Shown here: positions 53,886-63,954 of the stretch, piece by piece
Position numbering within the stretch: position 1 is the first letter of the stretch
Layout of the letters: every line of letters starts with the position of its first letter
Assembly: GCA_030710605.1 (NCBI GenBank)
Contig: CP092873.1
Coordinates: forward strand, 881,900 to 945,899
Length of the DNA stretch: 64,000 nt
Source: Cordylochernes scorpioides
Taxonomy: Eukaryota > Arthropoda > Arachnida > Pseudoscorpiones > Chernetidae
Reading direction: 5' to 3'
Translations under genes and position numbers: made by a program
Notes under the pieces: model-generated
What the model was told of the DNA's origin: nothing
Seen by the model: the letters and a program-made list of their open reading frames with translations, nothing else
The model's database searches: none

Positions 53886-54588
53886 TTTTAAAACTTATTT
53901 TTACAAACAACAACAAAAAGCCTTTATTTAGGGTCATTGACCCTCTACAGGATTCACCAGAGGTATGCATAAGAACAAAGCAGTAAGACAAAGGAAACAA
54001 TGATATAGACAGAAAAAAAAAGAGAACAAAAAACAAGAAAGAGAAAGAGGGAAGAAAGAAAACCAACACAAAAAGAGTAGCAGTAAGAAAGTGAGGAGTG
54101 AGTGTCACTTGGCCTTCTTCTGAGATATGGACTTGTGGAAACCATAAAATGCCGTAGAAATATACTTATTCTGGGTCATATTGTCAATTATTGATGGGAG
54201 TGAAGCACAGAGTTGCCCAGTTTTGAGCATAAGGGTTCTTCTTTCTTCTTTCAGAGCAGAGCAATCAAAAATATATTGAGTGATTTCATTTTTTAGTTTT
54301 GAATTTAAAACTTATTTTAATTCAAGAGCAGAATAGATGCGAATGGAATATTGTAGTAAATTATGTATTTTTTAAACAAATTATTTTAATTTTGATGTTT
54401 CTATGTTTTATTACGATGCGTAAACTTCCCTCGTTGCTTCACTTGTGTTTTATCAATTTTAAGTGATGCTTACGCCTTAAATAAATTACTGTGGCATCCT
54501 GAAGTTTGTCTTTCCTAATTTTCTACGTTACAATATGTTGAAAAATAAGATTAGTGAAATTTAGAAATTTTCGTAGGGGCAATAGATA
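53886..54588. other. unassigned spacer with purine-rich tract
   Basis: 53985-54100 is A/G-rich. 'gcatcctgaagtttgtcttt' plus cctaattttc near 54494 echoes 25815, hinting at another dispersed repeat ('aataaattgttgtcttattc'). Confidence 0.4.
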
Positions 54589-54589
54589 T

Positions 54590-54780
54590 ACAGACACAGT
54601 GTGCGTTTGCAGCAAGTCAGCACATAAGCTCGGTATTCCTCATGAGATGTGTACACAGCGCATGTGTTCAATCACAGTAGCGTTTAGTATAGTGCGATAA
54701 AAAAAAACTTATTTGGAAAACCGTGTAAAAGCGAAAACGTGTAAAACAAGTACCGTGTAAATCGGGGGATAGGTGTATTC
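54590..54780 (-). mobile_element. MITE-2 second copy, truncated
   Basis: Inverse of 28600-28843: 'cacagtgtgcgtttgcagca', 'agtgcgataaaaaaaaactt', then the terminal 'tgtaaatcgggggataggtg'. One end is missing. Confidence 0.8.
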
Positions 54781-54865
54781 TTTTGATACATTTTGAAAAG
54801 AAGTAATACATTTTTTTGTATATATAATACAACTCATAGGCTTTCGTATATTATCAATAGCAAAG

Positions 54866-55145
54866 AGGGGGGGTCGGTGGAAAGATGGTCTAAACCTTTG
54901 GTTTTCGACCTTATTCTACGACCCGGGTTCGATTCCCATATTAGACACTTTTTCTGATTAAAAAAAATACTCCAATGGCCCCCGATTCTTGGAAAATTCC
55001 AACCCAACCAGCGAGTGCAAGAAACCAAACGGGGCTTTGGTACATTTGTAAGTGCAAAGTCGAGCTGCTTTTTACATGTGTAGACATGTGGTGCACTTAC
55101 AGTAAAAGCAGTCGACTTCTTCTACCCACCATGATTACCATGGCC
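54866..55145 (+). mobile_element. SINE-T copy
   Basis: The head 'gggggtcggtggaaagatgg' plus tctaaacc and B box 'acccgggttcgattcccata'. The body has 'ccaatggcccccgattcttg', 'gcgagtgcaagaaaccaaac' and 'catgtgtagacatgtggtgc', ending 'ccaccatgattaccatggcc'. Confidence 0.85.
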
Positions 55146-55149
55146 TGGA

Positions 55150-55236
55150 AGTTTGTATTATGTATAAAAGAAACATTCGTGCTTTTAAATCCTTTCATTT
55201 TATATGTATAGATGGCGCGTAATTGCTTTGTGTTAA
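55150..55236. mobile_element. family C end fragment
   Basis: 'tatgtataaaagaaacattc' to 'tagatggcgcgtaattgctt' plus tgtgttaa: the right inverted end only. Confidence 0.75.
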
Positions 55237-55808
55237 TATATATCTTTATTATTATTATTATACATATCTTTCTTTTAAGATGTATAATTTTTAATATTCA
55301 ACATAAAAATGAAATTTCATAGTGATTGGATATATAATGCTGAAATTACTAGAACAAAAACATTTTATTTAATATTCTAAAATAACGTTTTTTTTAATAT
55401 TTCATCTTTTATTTTCACTGTAAAAACTCAATCTGATTGAATTTTCAATATTTAATTTGATTGCTTTCAACGATATAAATTTTAAAAAATGACTTTTTCC
55501 CATAAAATGAATATCCTATTTTAATAAAGGGAAATAATAAAAATATATAATATATCGAATATCCATTATTAAGGTAAAATATATGGATTTAGGAATATAA
55601 ATATTGGATTAATTTTATTGAGGAAATATATATGGAACATTATATGGTGAATTTTGCTTAAAACCTGGTAAAAATGATAGTATTGGTTACTACTAGAAAT
55701 AGTTATACTCTAACTATACTGGTTTACTGTGTGTAAGCTGAGCTTTCGTGTATATGCTCTTATTCATTTCAGCATACTATTACACACATTGATATGTTTA
55801 AATAAAAA
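55237..55808. other. AT-rich spacer
   Basis: No feature recognised. Confidence 0.5.
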
Positions 55809-55809
55809 G

Positions 55810-56320
55810 GTATATATCAAATTATGAAACTATTATAGACGCGTAATATTCTTTTTAAAATAAAACAATTTATACTGCCCTTACTGCAATGGAAAAATTA
55901 AAGGGAGGGCCTGGCTCATCAGTGGTGAATCCTCCCAGCGGTTTCGCCAGTTTAATCTACCATACCGCTGTTATATTGCATTTTTGGAACTTCCTTTTAT
56001 AATGATACTGATGCTTAACTCTTATAATGGGTATGTATTATATGTAATTCTGCAGTCCTAAAAGCTTATGTCCATAGTTCATCTAAAATACCCATTCCAA
56101 GAGTCAAGCATCAGTATCATTATAAAAGGAAGTTCCAAAAATGCAATATAACAGCGGTATGGTAGATTAAACTGGCGAAGCAAGCCCTCCCTTTAATTTT
56201 TCCATTGCAGTAAGGGCAGTAGAAATGTTTTTTTTTTTTTTTTTTTTTTAAGAATATTACGCGTCTAAAATAGTTTCGTAATTTGATAACAGATGGCGCG
56301 CTAGTGCATCGTAATATAAA
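55810..56320. mobile_element. family C2 fold-back, long
   Basis: Left half 'aaactattatagacgcgtaa', core 'agggcctggctcatcagtgg' and 'ctgttatattgcatttttgg'; right half the inverse from about 56070. The core is deleted on the right side at 'aaactggcgaagcaagccct'. Ends in 'gatggcgcgctagtgcatcg'. Confidence 0.85.
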
Positions 56321-56490
56321 AATACATATATTGGATCAAAATAGCATTTATTTTACCAAAATTACACTGGCTGTACGCCAACCTTTATCAAAGTATTAAA
56401 ACATTTTAAAGTGTGTCAAAATAAATGTGTGGCAAAAAATATAATATTTTGATCCAATATATGCCTTTTATTTAAAGATTTATTTATGGA
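56310..56490. mobile_element. family P element
   Basis: 'atatattggatcaaaatagc' at the left and 'tgatccaatatatgcctttt' at the right are inverted ends. Inside is 'gtacgccaacctttatcaaa'. Confidence 0.7.
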
Positions 56491-56929
56491 TTGCTCTATT
56501 TTTAAAAGAATGATATGTAGGTTTGGTTTTCAACAAAGTTTTAAATGATATGTGTGTGAAATAGTGTTTGTAAGGAAGCTTTTAGTAATATATAAATATA
56601 AACATTTGAAAGATTTAACTAATTATTTTGAAGAGATAGATGATATAGTTGTGTATATATTTTTTTTCTCGTGCTTCTATCAAAAAGACATCAAATATAT
56701 TTTGAGGTAATTGTATGCATACATATTTATCGCTTCAAAATTTAAAGAAGTTTAAAAACATATAAAATAAATCTATCTATATACATATTATGATTCGCCG
56801 AATGTCGTGGTCCATTTGGATGAGGAAAGTGAAGACTAGAACATGCCTGATTCCACATTCGTCTTTTCAGTGATACGCTAACCTATGCACGATGGAATCT
56901 GTGACCACTGGACATGTGTCGGACCTGGA
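56491..56929. other. unassigned spacer
   Basis: AT-rich to about 56790, then a GC-richer lead-in to the minisatellite. No gene. Confidence 0.45.
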
Positions 56930-57777
56930 GGCTGTTGTTGGGTTCTGTGCTGCCTGGAGTATAGGGGCTCCATCTATGCTTCCTTCCTGCGATGAATCTG
57001 TATAAGACCCTGGAGGCTGTTGTTGGGTTCTGTGCTACCTGGAGTATAGGAGCTCCATCTATGCTTCCTTCCTGCGATGAATCTGTATAAGACCCTGGAG
57101 GCTGTTGTTGGGTTCTGTGCTGCCTGGAGTATAGGAGCTCTATCTATGATTCCTTCCTGTGGTGAATCTGTATAAGACCCTGGAGACTGTTGTTGGGTTC
57201 TGTGCTGCCTGGAGTATAGGAGCTCTATTTATGCTTCCTTCCTGTGGTGAATCTGTATAAGACCCTGGAGACTGTTGTTGAGTTCTGTGCTGCCTGGAGT
57301 ATAGGAGCTCTATCAAGGCTTCCTTCCTGTGGTGAATCTGTATAAGACTCTGGAGACTGTTGTTGGGTTCTGTGATACCTGGAGTATAGGAGCTCTAACG
57401 AAGCTAACTTCCTGTGGTGAATCTGTATAAGACCCTGGCGACTGTTGTTGAGTTCTGTGCTGCCTGGAGTATAGGAGCTCCATCTATGCTTACTTCCTGC
57501 GATGAATCTGTATAAGACCCTGGAGGCTGTTGTTGGGTTCTGTGCTGCCTGGAGTATAGGAGCTCTATCTATGCTTCCTTCCTGTGGTGAATCTGTATAA
57601 GACCCTGGAGACTGTTGTTGAGTTCTGTGCTGCCTGGAGTATAGGAGCTCTATCAAGGCTTCCTTCCTGTGGTGAATCTGTATAAGACCCTGGAGGCTGT
57701 TGTTGGGTTCTGTGATACCTGGAGTATAAGAGCTCTACCGATGCTAACTTCCTGTGGTGAATCTGTATAAGACCGGT
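56930..57777. repeat. 84-bp minisatellite, about 10 units
   Basis: The period is 84 bases, a multiple of three: 'ggctgttgttgggttctgtg', 'ctgcctggagtataggagct' and 'ggtgaatctgtataagaccc'. Minus-strand frames stay open across several units (57225-57656) simply because of the period. Units alternate between a tatctatgcttccttcctg and a taacgaagctaacttcctg variant. Confidence 0.94.
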
Positions 57778-57784
57778 GGTCTTA

Positions 57785-57995
57785 ATAAAGCTGTATTTGT
57801 TTGTATTACGATACATTAGCGCGTCATCTGTAATGAAAATTCGAAACTATTATAGACGCGTATGATTCTTTTGGATATTAAACTCATCAGCGATGAGCCA
57901 GGCCCTCCCGTTAATTTTTCAATTGCGGTAAGGGCCGTAGAAATTGTTTAATTTAAAAAGAATAATATGCGTCTATAATAGTTTCGAAATTTTAT
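57785..57995. mobile_element. family C2 remnant
   Basis: 'acattagcgcgtcatctgta', 'actattatagacgcgtatga', a collapsed core and 'atgcgtctataatagtttcg'. Confidence 0.7.
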
Positions 57996-58434
57996 ATTGT
58001 GTGTATATGGACTGTGAGATATACCCAGGTATATAGAGTGCAGAACTCCAGTTGATCGAGCTTTCCAGCTCAATAAAAAACTCTAGCCTTCTAATCGCGA
58101 CTTGAGTGGATTACCTCAATCCACTTTTATAACCTCAATTACCTCACCCTGAGTGGATAAGACTAGTTAACCCGAACGTTCTATGCTAAGGTCGAATCTG
58201 AGCAGCTTGATATAGAAGTAGGAATACATTTCGTATAGTTCCAACAGGAAGGTTACATGCAATTTATGCCAGAGGAAAACGTTACAACTAAAGAGGAGTT
58301 ATCCACGGTCTGTGATTATTCCGAGAAGTAGGGAAAAATAAGATCAAATTCAGGATTCTAAAACTCAAGATCATTCATAATTTATGTTAAAACATATCAG
58401 ATTTTTTCACCTTCTTCTACATCCTATTCTGGTA
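57996..58434. other. upstream region of the Ig-domain gene
   Basis: No repeat recognised. The last ~35 bases form a pyrimidine-rich tract (from 58401, ttttttcaccttcttctaca) ending in AG at 58434-58435, a plausible 3' splice site. If used, the promoter and first exon lie further upstream and are not identifiable here. Confidence 0.45.
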
Positions 58435-58436
58435 GA

Positions 58437-58466
58437 ATGGGAAGAGAAAGTTTAATTCCGTGCTAA
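58437..58466 (+). promoter_or_regulatory. upstream ORF 1 (9 codons)
   Basis: ATG at 58437 with stop TAA at 58464-58466, in the leader of the Ig-domain gene if the message starts upstream. May reduce translation of the main ORF. Confidence 0.4.
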
Positions 58467-58490
58467 TAACGCGCTCACTTCGAGCACCTC

Positions 58491-58514
58491 ATGGGGCTGG
58501 GGAGGTGGCCTTAG
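58491..58514 (+). promoter_or_regulatory. upstream ORF 2 (7 codons), stop 1 base before main ATG
   Basis: ATG at 58491, stop TAG at 58512-58514, main ATG at 58516. The spacing would favour termination-reinitiation. Confidence 0.4.
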
Positions 58515-58515
58515 C

Positions 58516-60348
58516 ATGAAAATTCTTTGTTTATCTATTTCAATCACTAACCCAAAATTCTCCGTGTTGTTTTTGAGTTGCATTCCTCTTATATTTGCAA
58601 GGCAAGTCTTGGAGAACGATATTCCATCCCGGCACACCCTGAATACTTTTTTCAGGAAACGAATTCAAAAATCTGGAGAACATGGACAGACCAAACTATC
58701 CATACATACCAAGACACATCCGTTCGACATACGCTCCAACAACGGAATTCACATCTCTAACACCAATCATAAATATCATTCACCTCGACGGAAGAAAAAT
58801 ATCAAATTCAATTTCAAACAAGAATTCATAAATCGCACATCCATACTGAAGAGAACAAATGATTTTGATTATTCTTACTTGAAAACAGAACGTATCATTG
58901 ATAGTTCCAAATATTTATCACTTCATTCCAAGTTATCTGCGTCAAAAGAAGATTTATCATCACCAAATAATAAGTTAAATAATTTGAATTTTGACGTAAC
59001 ACCTAGAAATAAGTTTAAAATGCCGGTAAATATTTCGAATAGGGTTGCTAGACAAATGCGAATTAAAGTAAACCAAATAATAGTTGATGAAGACCAGAAT
59101 TTGACAATTACCTGTCCAACAAATAAGAATCAAAAAGTATTTTGGTATTTTGGAGATTCTCGTCTTAAATTTAACCAAACCAGGATGAGACGACGGAAGA
59201 ATGGGGATTTAAGAATTTTCAACGTAAAGCAATCAGACTCTGGGGTATATTTCTGCAAGACTAATTTGAGAATTGACCTGAAACATATGGAATTCGTTAG
59301 AAGTGTAGCTGTCAAAAATAAAGAACCTATTATAATAGGTATTGGTGAAACCTACCGTATTCCATGTAAATCTACTTTATTTCCAGTAATTTACAAATCT
59401 TGGGGATTTTCACTCAGATGGTATCACGACAACGTTGAAGTTCGATCCAATTCGGATGCTTCTAAACAGGACTATGTAATTAAGAATGCCAGAAGATCAG
59501 ATTCTGGAACTTGGAGATGTGTTTCTATTTGCCCTGCCGTAAATCTCCGTCAAATCACTTGCCATACCTGGGTCAAAGTGCAACCTAGGAAGACTCCCAG
59601 TTACATGGATAAAGTAAAGAAAATGGCTAAAAATTCTAAGGATAAATTGGAAGAAATGGAGCTACGGGATATATTACTGATTATCCTGGTTATTTCAGTA
59701 TTCATTCTAGCATTCATAATTCTTTTCAGGACAGCTAGAAGGAAGCATCGCAAAAAACACAAAAAAGAAAAAATTCCGCCTTGGTTCGACTTGGGGAAAA
59801 CATCTGATCCCATGAATCTAGGTTTTACAACAGCTACCAGTTCCAAACCAATATCGCAACCTATGAAAAATAACCATATTGATAAAAAAGAAACTGAAAA
59901 TGAAGAAAATGAGGATAAAGATCACGATAAAAAAGATGTTGTTGCTAAAAGTCACGGGAGCAAATTACCTGAAAACAAAGATAAGGGAAAGAAATTATCG
60001 AAAAAGGATAAAAAACACAAGGAAAATAAAAAAGATAAAGAACATAAAGATAAAAAGAAAAAGAACCGTAAAAAAGAGAAAAAGAAAAAAGAAGATAAAA
60101 AATCTGATAAAACAACAGATATATCAAAACCTCAAACTTCAAAGCCACAAGAAACAACTTCCGAAATTTCAAAAACAGAAGCATCGATTCTTACACCAAA
60201 AACTCCAAACCAGAAAACCGAAGAAAAGACCAAAGACGTAAGCAATAAAGGTCAAGAATCGAAGAAAATCGATATGAAAGGAGACGCAATATTGAATGGA
60301 AAAACACAAAACAAAGAAAAAAAAACGAAAATTCTTCAAAAGTTTTAA
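58516..60348 (+). CDS. single-pass membrane protein with two Ig domains and Lys-rich tail
   Basis: The only convincing host gene, 610 codons, intronless over this span. Residues 1-29 look like a signal peptide (hydrophobic core FSVLFLSCIPLIFA). A basic linker follows to about 185. Ig domain 1 has Cys200, a Trp near 211 and DSGVYFC ending at Cys247. Ig domain 2 has Cys284, SLRWYH and DSGTWRC ending at Cys335. A membrane helix spans about 385-406 (LLIILVISVFILAFIILF). The cytoplasmic tail is extremely Lys/Glu-rich (about 435-555). It should sit in the plasma membrane and act in adhesion or recognition. The two-Ig plus one-span plan recalls FAM187-type proteins, but I am not sure. The frame ends in an A-rich tract where a second frame takes over (60296-60550). 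Confidence 0.85.
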   Translation: MKILCLSISITNPKFSVLFLSCIPLIFARQVLENDIPSRHTLNTFFRKRIQKSGEHGQTKLSIHTKTHPFDIRSNNGIHISNTNHKYHSPRRKKNIKFNFKQEFINRTSILKRTNDFDYSYLKTERIIDSSKYLSLHSKLSASKEDLSSPNNKLNNLNFDVTPRNKFKMPVNISNRVARQMRIKVNQIIVDEDQNLTITCPTNKNQKVFWYFGDSRLKFNQTRMRRRKNGDLRIFNVKQSDSGVYFCKTNLRIDLKHMEFVRSVAVKNKEPIIIGIGETYRIPCKSTLFPVIYKSWGFSLRWYHDNVEVRSNSDASKQDYVIKNARRSDSGTWRCVSICPAVNLRQITCHTWVKVQPRKTPSYMDKVKKMAKNSKDKLEEMELRDILLIILVISVFILAFIILFRTARRKHRKKHKKEKIPPWFDLGKTSDPMNLGFTTATSSKPISQPMKNNHIDKKETENEENEDKDHDKKDVVAKSHGSKLPENKDKGKKLSKKDKKHKENKKDKEHKDKKKKNRKKEKKKKEDKKSDKTTDISKPQTSKPQETTSEISKTEASILTPKTPNQKTEEKTKDVSNKGQESKKIDMKGDAILNGKTQNKEKKTKILQKF

Positions 60349-60550
60349 AAAGGATAAGAGTCAGCAAGTATCTTCGACAACCATCGCAGCTAAAGAAGCA
60401 GTCAGTACTCAGAGTATGGCACGATCAAGGAAAAAGCAGACCTCGGAAGAAGAGCAAGAAGATTTAAGAAAGAGAGTGTTGATCGAAGAGTTGAAAGAAC
60501 GGCTACGGATAAGAGAAGAATACAAGAAACGATACTCTCCTTACATTTGA
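60296..60550 (+). CDS. probable C-terminal continuation of the Ig-domain protein in a shifted frame
   Basis: This frame overlaps the end of the previous one and has the same style, Lys-rich then a charged helical segment 'EEEQEDLRKRVLIEELKERL', ending YSPYI. It contains no stop until 60548-60550, and an AATAAA signal follows at 60609-60614. Moving from the first frame to this one needs one base fewer, and the A9 run at 60317-60325 is the obvious place. So the true protein is probably about 680 residues and the A-run length is a sequencing error, a polymorphism or a slippage site. Alternatively the gene is a recent pseudogene. Confidence 0.6.
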   Translation: MEKHKTKKKKRKFFKSFKKDKSQQVSSTTIAAKEAVSTQSMARSRKKQTSEEEQEDLRKRVLIEELKERLRIREEYKKRYSPYI

Positions 60551-60608
60551 GCACATCTCAACTAGAATACTACCTACATACGCTATATAATCTGATATGG
60601 AAGATAGC

Positions 60609-60614
60609 AATAAA
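60609..60614 (+). terminator. AATAAA polyadenylation signal of the Ig-domain gene
   Basis: Canonical hexamer about 60 bases after the stop of the shifted C-terminal frame, supporting that frame as the real 3' end of the gene. Confidence 0.55.
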
Positions 60615-60758
60615 TTTCGGACAACTTGCAAACTGTTGAGATTCATTTAAAAGAAAGTAATTTACTGGTCCCAATATAACTTTTCAGTCCACCAAGACAT
60701 AAATATTTGATCTGTGTCTCTTATCCCCAGTAAACTACGTACAGACCATGATATTCAT

Positions 60759-61070
60759 TTTCTTCTTCTTTCTTATCTTGACACTGGGTGAAGTAGAATG
60801 CGTCTGCCTTTGTCATTAAGACTGGGAGCACTACTCAGTGGCAGGCCGACTTAGCTCCAAAAGAAATGGCCGCCTCTGACATGAGGAACAGACTCCATGT
60901 GCAGCCGCTCCTAACATGGAATACAAACGCTGCTCATCCTGTATTCCTAGATCAGGAGCCCTCACAGGGTACTATCAGCCGGGCCAGCTGAACCCAGGTT
61001 TTTTAGTGAGCTTGTTACTGCTCCCGCTCCTCCTTTTTCATCCGGGCTTGGGACCGGCAAAGGCGTAGTT
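60759..61070 (+). mobile_element. SINE-3 copy, 312 bp, 11-bp target duplication
   Basis: Flanked by atgatattcat at 60748-60758 and 61071-61081. Begins tttcttcttctttcttatct and ends 'gaccggcaaaggcgtagtt'. With the copy at 24864 this fixes both element boundaries. Confidence 0.92.
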
Positions 61071-61119
61071 ATGATATTCATGGTGTGTAATAGTTAACAC
61101 GACTGAGTTTAATACAATT

Positions 61120-61350
61120 TCACCACATGTCTACATATGTAGAGGACAGTTTGACTTTTGTGTCTTTACAAGTTTACTAGGCTGCCGTTTGGTCACTTGC
61201 GCACTCACTGAAGAGGTATGACTTGTGAAATCAACTGAGGCCATTAAGGCAATATTTTCTCCAAGAAAATGTTCCCAATGCGGGATTCGATCCTGGGTCT
61301 TGGTTTTCGAAACTCGACGGCTCATACCATTCGTTTACCGACCTCAATCG
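61120..61350 (-). mobile_element. SINE-T copy, diverged
   Basis: On the minus strand: tRNA-like head 'gaggtcggtaaacgaatggt', B box 'acccaggatcgaatcccgca', then the diverged body ending 'tatgtagacatgtggtg'. Confidence 0.75.
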
Positions 61351-61825
61351 GTTTATAACATTAGCAAGTAGTTGAATAATTTTCTGTTTCTTCAATTAGC
61401 TTGTACTGTCTAATTGTATAATGAGTAAATCTTCAGTTGAAATGTCTCTTTATTTACGAATAAGACCGTGACCATTCAATCACAACGTTCTTCAACTAAA
61501 GAGTGAAGAGCCTATTTATTCTTTATCCATTTAAAAAGCGCTCTACTCGAAATTTGTAGTTTTGTTCAAAAATAATGAACCATTCACCTTTCGATCAATT
61601 TATACATTGTATATCACTATGCAGGTATAACAGATGATTATTATATACTTGTATATTTGTTGTTAAATATGTTTTAAAATGAAATATTTCAGTCGGAAGA
61701 AGTTCCACCTCACCATAGGGATACTTGTTAAGCACGTTGCCCCATTATTTATCTAGGGATTTAGATGCTTGTGTGAAGGGCTCGAAACGTCGAGACCACA
61801 AGAAAATAAAAACATTTTCAGGCCA
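61351..61825. other. unassigned spacer
   Basis: No repeat or coding signal recognised. Confidence 0.45.
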
Positions 61826-62510
61826 AATATCTCTCTTAATTTTAGGAATTTTAAATAATAAAATGGCATATATTGTATACATCCTATACAATATTTGTAT
61901 TTTAAAGTATACCTCCATGTATGTATTGTAGAGTATACCTCCACACTCACAAACCAATATACCTCCTTAAAACTCCATATATGTATTATAAGGTATACCA
62001 TCATGTGTGTATGCATATATATATATATACATATTATAAAGTATACTTCCATATTTGAGGTATACTTCTACACACACAAAAAAACTGCATCCTCTACCTC
62101 AATGTATGTATTTGAAAGTATACCTCCACACAAAACAACATACTATACCTCCTATTTCTTTTAATTAAAAAGGAATATATTGGATCAAAATATCATTTAA
62201 TATATATTATATTGTATATTGATCATCATATATTGTAAAGTATACCTCCATATTGTATAGTATACTCCTCCAAACACGTAAACTAACATACTATACCTCC
62301 CTATATATGTATTGTATGTATATGTAAACCTCCACATCCAATACCTCCATGTATGTATTGTAAATTATACCTCCATTTACATATTGTAAAGTTACATCTA
62401 TATATGTATTGTAAAGTATATACCTCCAAGAAGGTATTGTAAGGTATATACCTCCACACACACAGAACAACATCATATACCTCGATGTAAGTATCGTTAA
62501 AAAGAACAAT
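61826..62510. repeat. irregular minisatellite based on gtatacctcca
   Basis: 'aaagtatacctccatgtatg' and variants (tatacctccacacacac, 'gtattgtaaagtatacctcc') recur about 18 times at 25-50-base spacing, interrupted near 62165-62220 by 'ggaatatattggatcaaaat', a family P-like terminus. Confidence 0.88.
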
Positions 62511-62788
62511 CCACTCACCATGTCCCCGGACCAGGAATGATGGGCAGGTCTATTTCCTGGAGTTGACAGGGGGAGAAATGGAACGCACCTCAAAATGTCA
62601 TTATTATTTAAATTCTCTTTTCGATTTGTCGCACTCGGGCTATTTCACACACCATTACAAACCTACTGTACAGACTCTGTTGTCGAGGGAATACTGGAAT
62701 CGTTCTTGCACATCGCTATAACTTGTCTGTTCAAAATTTTGTTTTTTGACGACTTTTTGTTTCTTCCGAATTTTTAAAATAGAAATAT
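62511..62788. other. unassigned spacer
   Basis: GC-richer at 62515-62590; small frames only. Confidence 0.4.
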
Positions 62789-63220
62789 TTAACATATATA
62801 TATATATATATGTTATATTAAAATATTTTATTTAAAAAATTATAATTTCATAGATATAAATACTCTGTATAAATCGACCGCCAGAGGTCGTGCTTCCCCT
62901 ATAAAAACTCGTTGTTGTTGTTCCCCGTTGGCCGACCCAAAACTTTGTAATTATGTAAATAATATTTTGTTTTATTTATTCTTACGCCTTAAGCCAGGCA
63001 GTACTTTAATCAAAATATGTTCTTATATATTACTTTAGCTCAAATAAAACAATCTCTGTTCAAAACCATTTTTATTTTCATATTTTCAAGATTTTAGCCA
63101 CGACTGCATCACCAATGCCATTTAGTCCTAAAAAAGAACCAGCAAATAACTCCATATATAATACTCACGATAATCAAAAATCAAGCAGAAAATTATAATA
63201 TATATATATATATATATATA
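62789..63220 (+). mobile_element. family D repeat ending in (TA)n
   Basis: 'tttcatagatataaatactc', 'gaccgccagaggtcgtgctt', 'acgccttaagccaggcagta' and 'agccacgactgcatcaccaa', ending in 'caagcagaaaattataa' and (TA)n at 63198-63220. It is the empty counterpart of the LINE target at 33795. Confidence 0.8.
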
Positions 63221-63221
63221 A

Positions 63222-63552
63222 TAAAAGGACTTATAAGCTCGAATGTTTCTTTTATACATAAAACGAACTTCCACTGTCCTTACTGCGATGAAAAAATATA
63301 TTGGGAAGGCTTGGCTCATCAGTGGTGAACCCTCCCAGCGGTTTCGCCAATTTAATCCTTATACTGTATTGGATCATTCTGATTTTATATGCTACACTAA
63401 AGTATGGAATCTTAGAAATAGTTTTCAAGTAAACTTTGGACATAAGCTTATAGGACAGTAGAAGTTCGTTTTATGTATAAAAGAAACATTCGAGCTTATA
63501 AGTCCTTTTATTTTATATGTATAGATGGCGCGTTATTGCTTTGTGTTAAGAT
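63222..63552. mobile_element. family C element, complete fold-back ends
   Basis: Left arm 'ataaaaggacttataagctc' and 'gaatgtttcttttatacata'; core 'ggcttggctcatcagtggtg' and 'accctcccagcggtttcgcc'; right arm complementary, ending 'gcgttattgctttgtgttaa'. Inserted next to the (TA)n of the family D repeat. Confidence 0.85.
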
Positions 63553-63559
63553 ATATATA

Positions 63560-63735
63560 ACACCAGCTTTGGCAAACTGAGATGCGTCCACCCGGAGACA
63601 ATGATTTCGGACTTTGCAGGGTTTTCGGTTTAGAAAAGCTGGTGTTGTAGTTTTGTCACCAACCCGAGGCCGCTAGTTTGCGACGACTGTTAATAGATTG
63701 TATCTATTTTTGACGTATATTTTGACATAATTTAG
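63560..63735. mobile_element. family B element, rearranged
   Basis: 'caccagctttggcaaactga' and 'gatgcgtccacccggagaca' followed by the inverse 'aaaagctggtgttgtagttt', 'cgaggccgctagtttgcgac' and 'tttgacgtatattttgaca'. The hammerhead centre is lost. Confidence 0.65.
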
Positions 63736-63954
63736 CCTAATTATTTAGTTCTTTTAGTACAAACCTTTGTATATGTAAAGAGGGAATTTGTAGCGTACAG
63801 GTTTACTAGCAGAAACTTGACTAGTACAGAGAGAAGTATTCTCGGTTTAAGGAAATCAGTTATAAATGGTCGCGTCCTATACACGCCCCCAGGAAATTGA
63901 TTTCCAAGCTCTGACTTGAAATAATATGGGACAGAAGAAATTGTCTATATAAAT
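63736..63954. other. unassigned spacer
   Basis: No recognised feature. Confidence 0.4.

Noticed and set aside
53985-54108. 87-codon antisense frame rich in Phe/Leu
   Set aside because: Produced by an A/G-rich simple tract; looks like a membrane helix only because of base composition.
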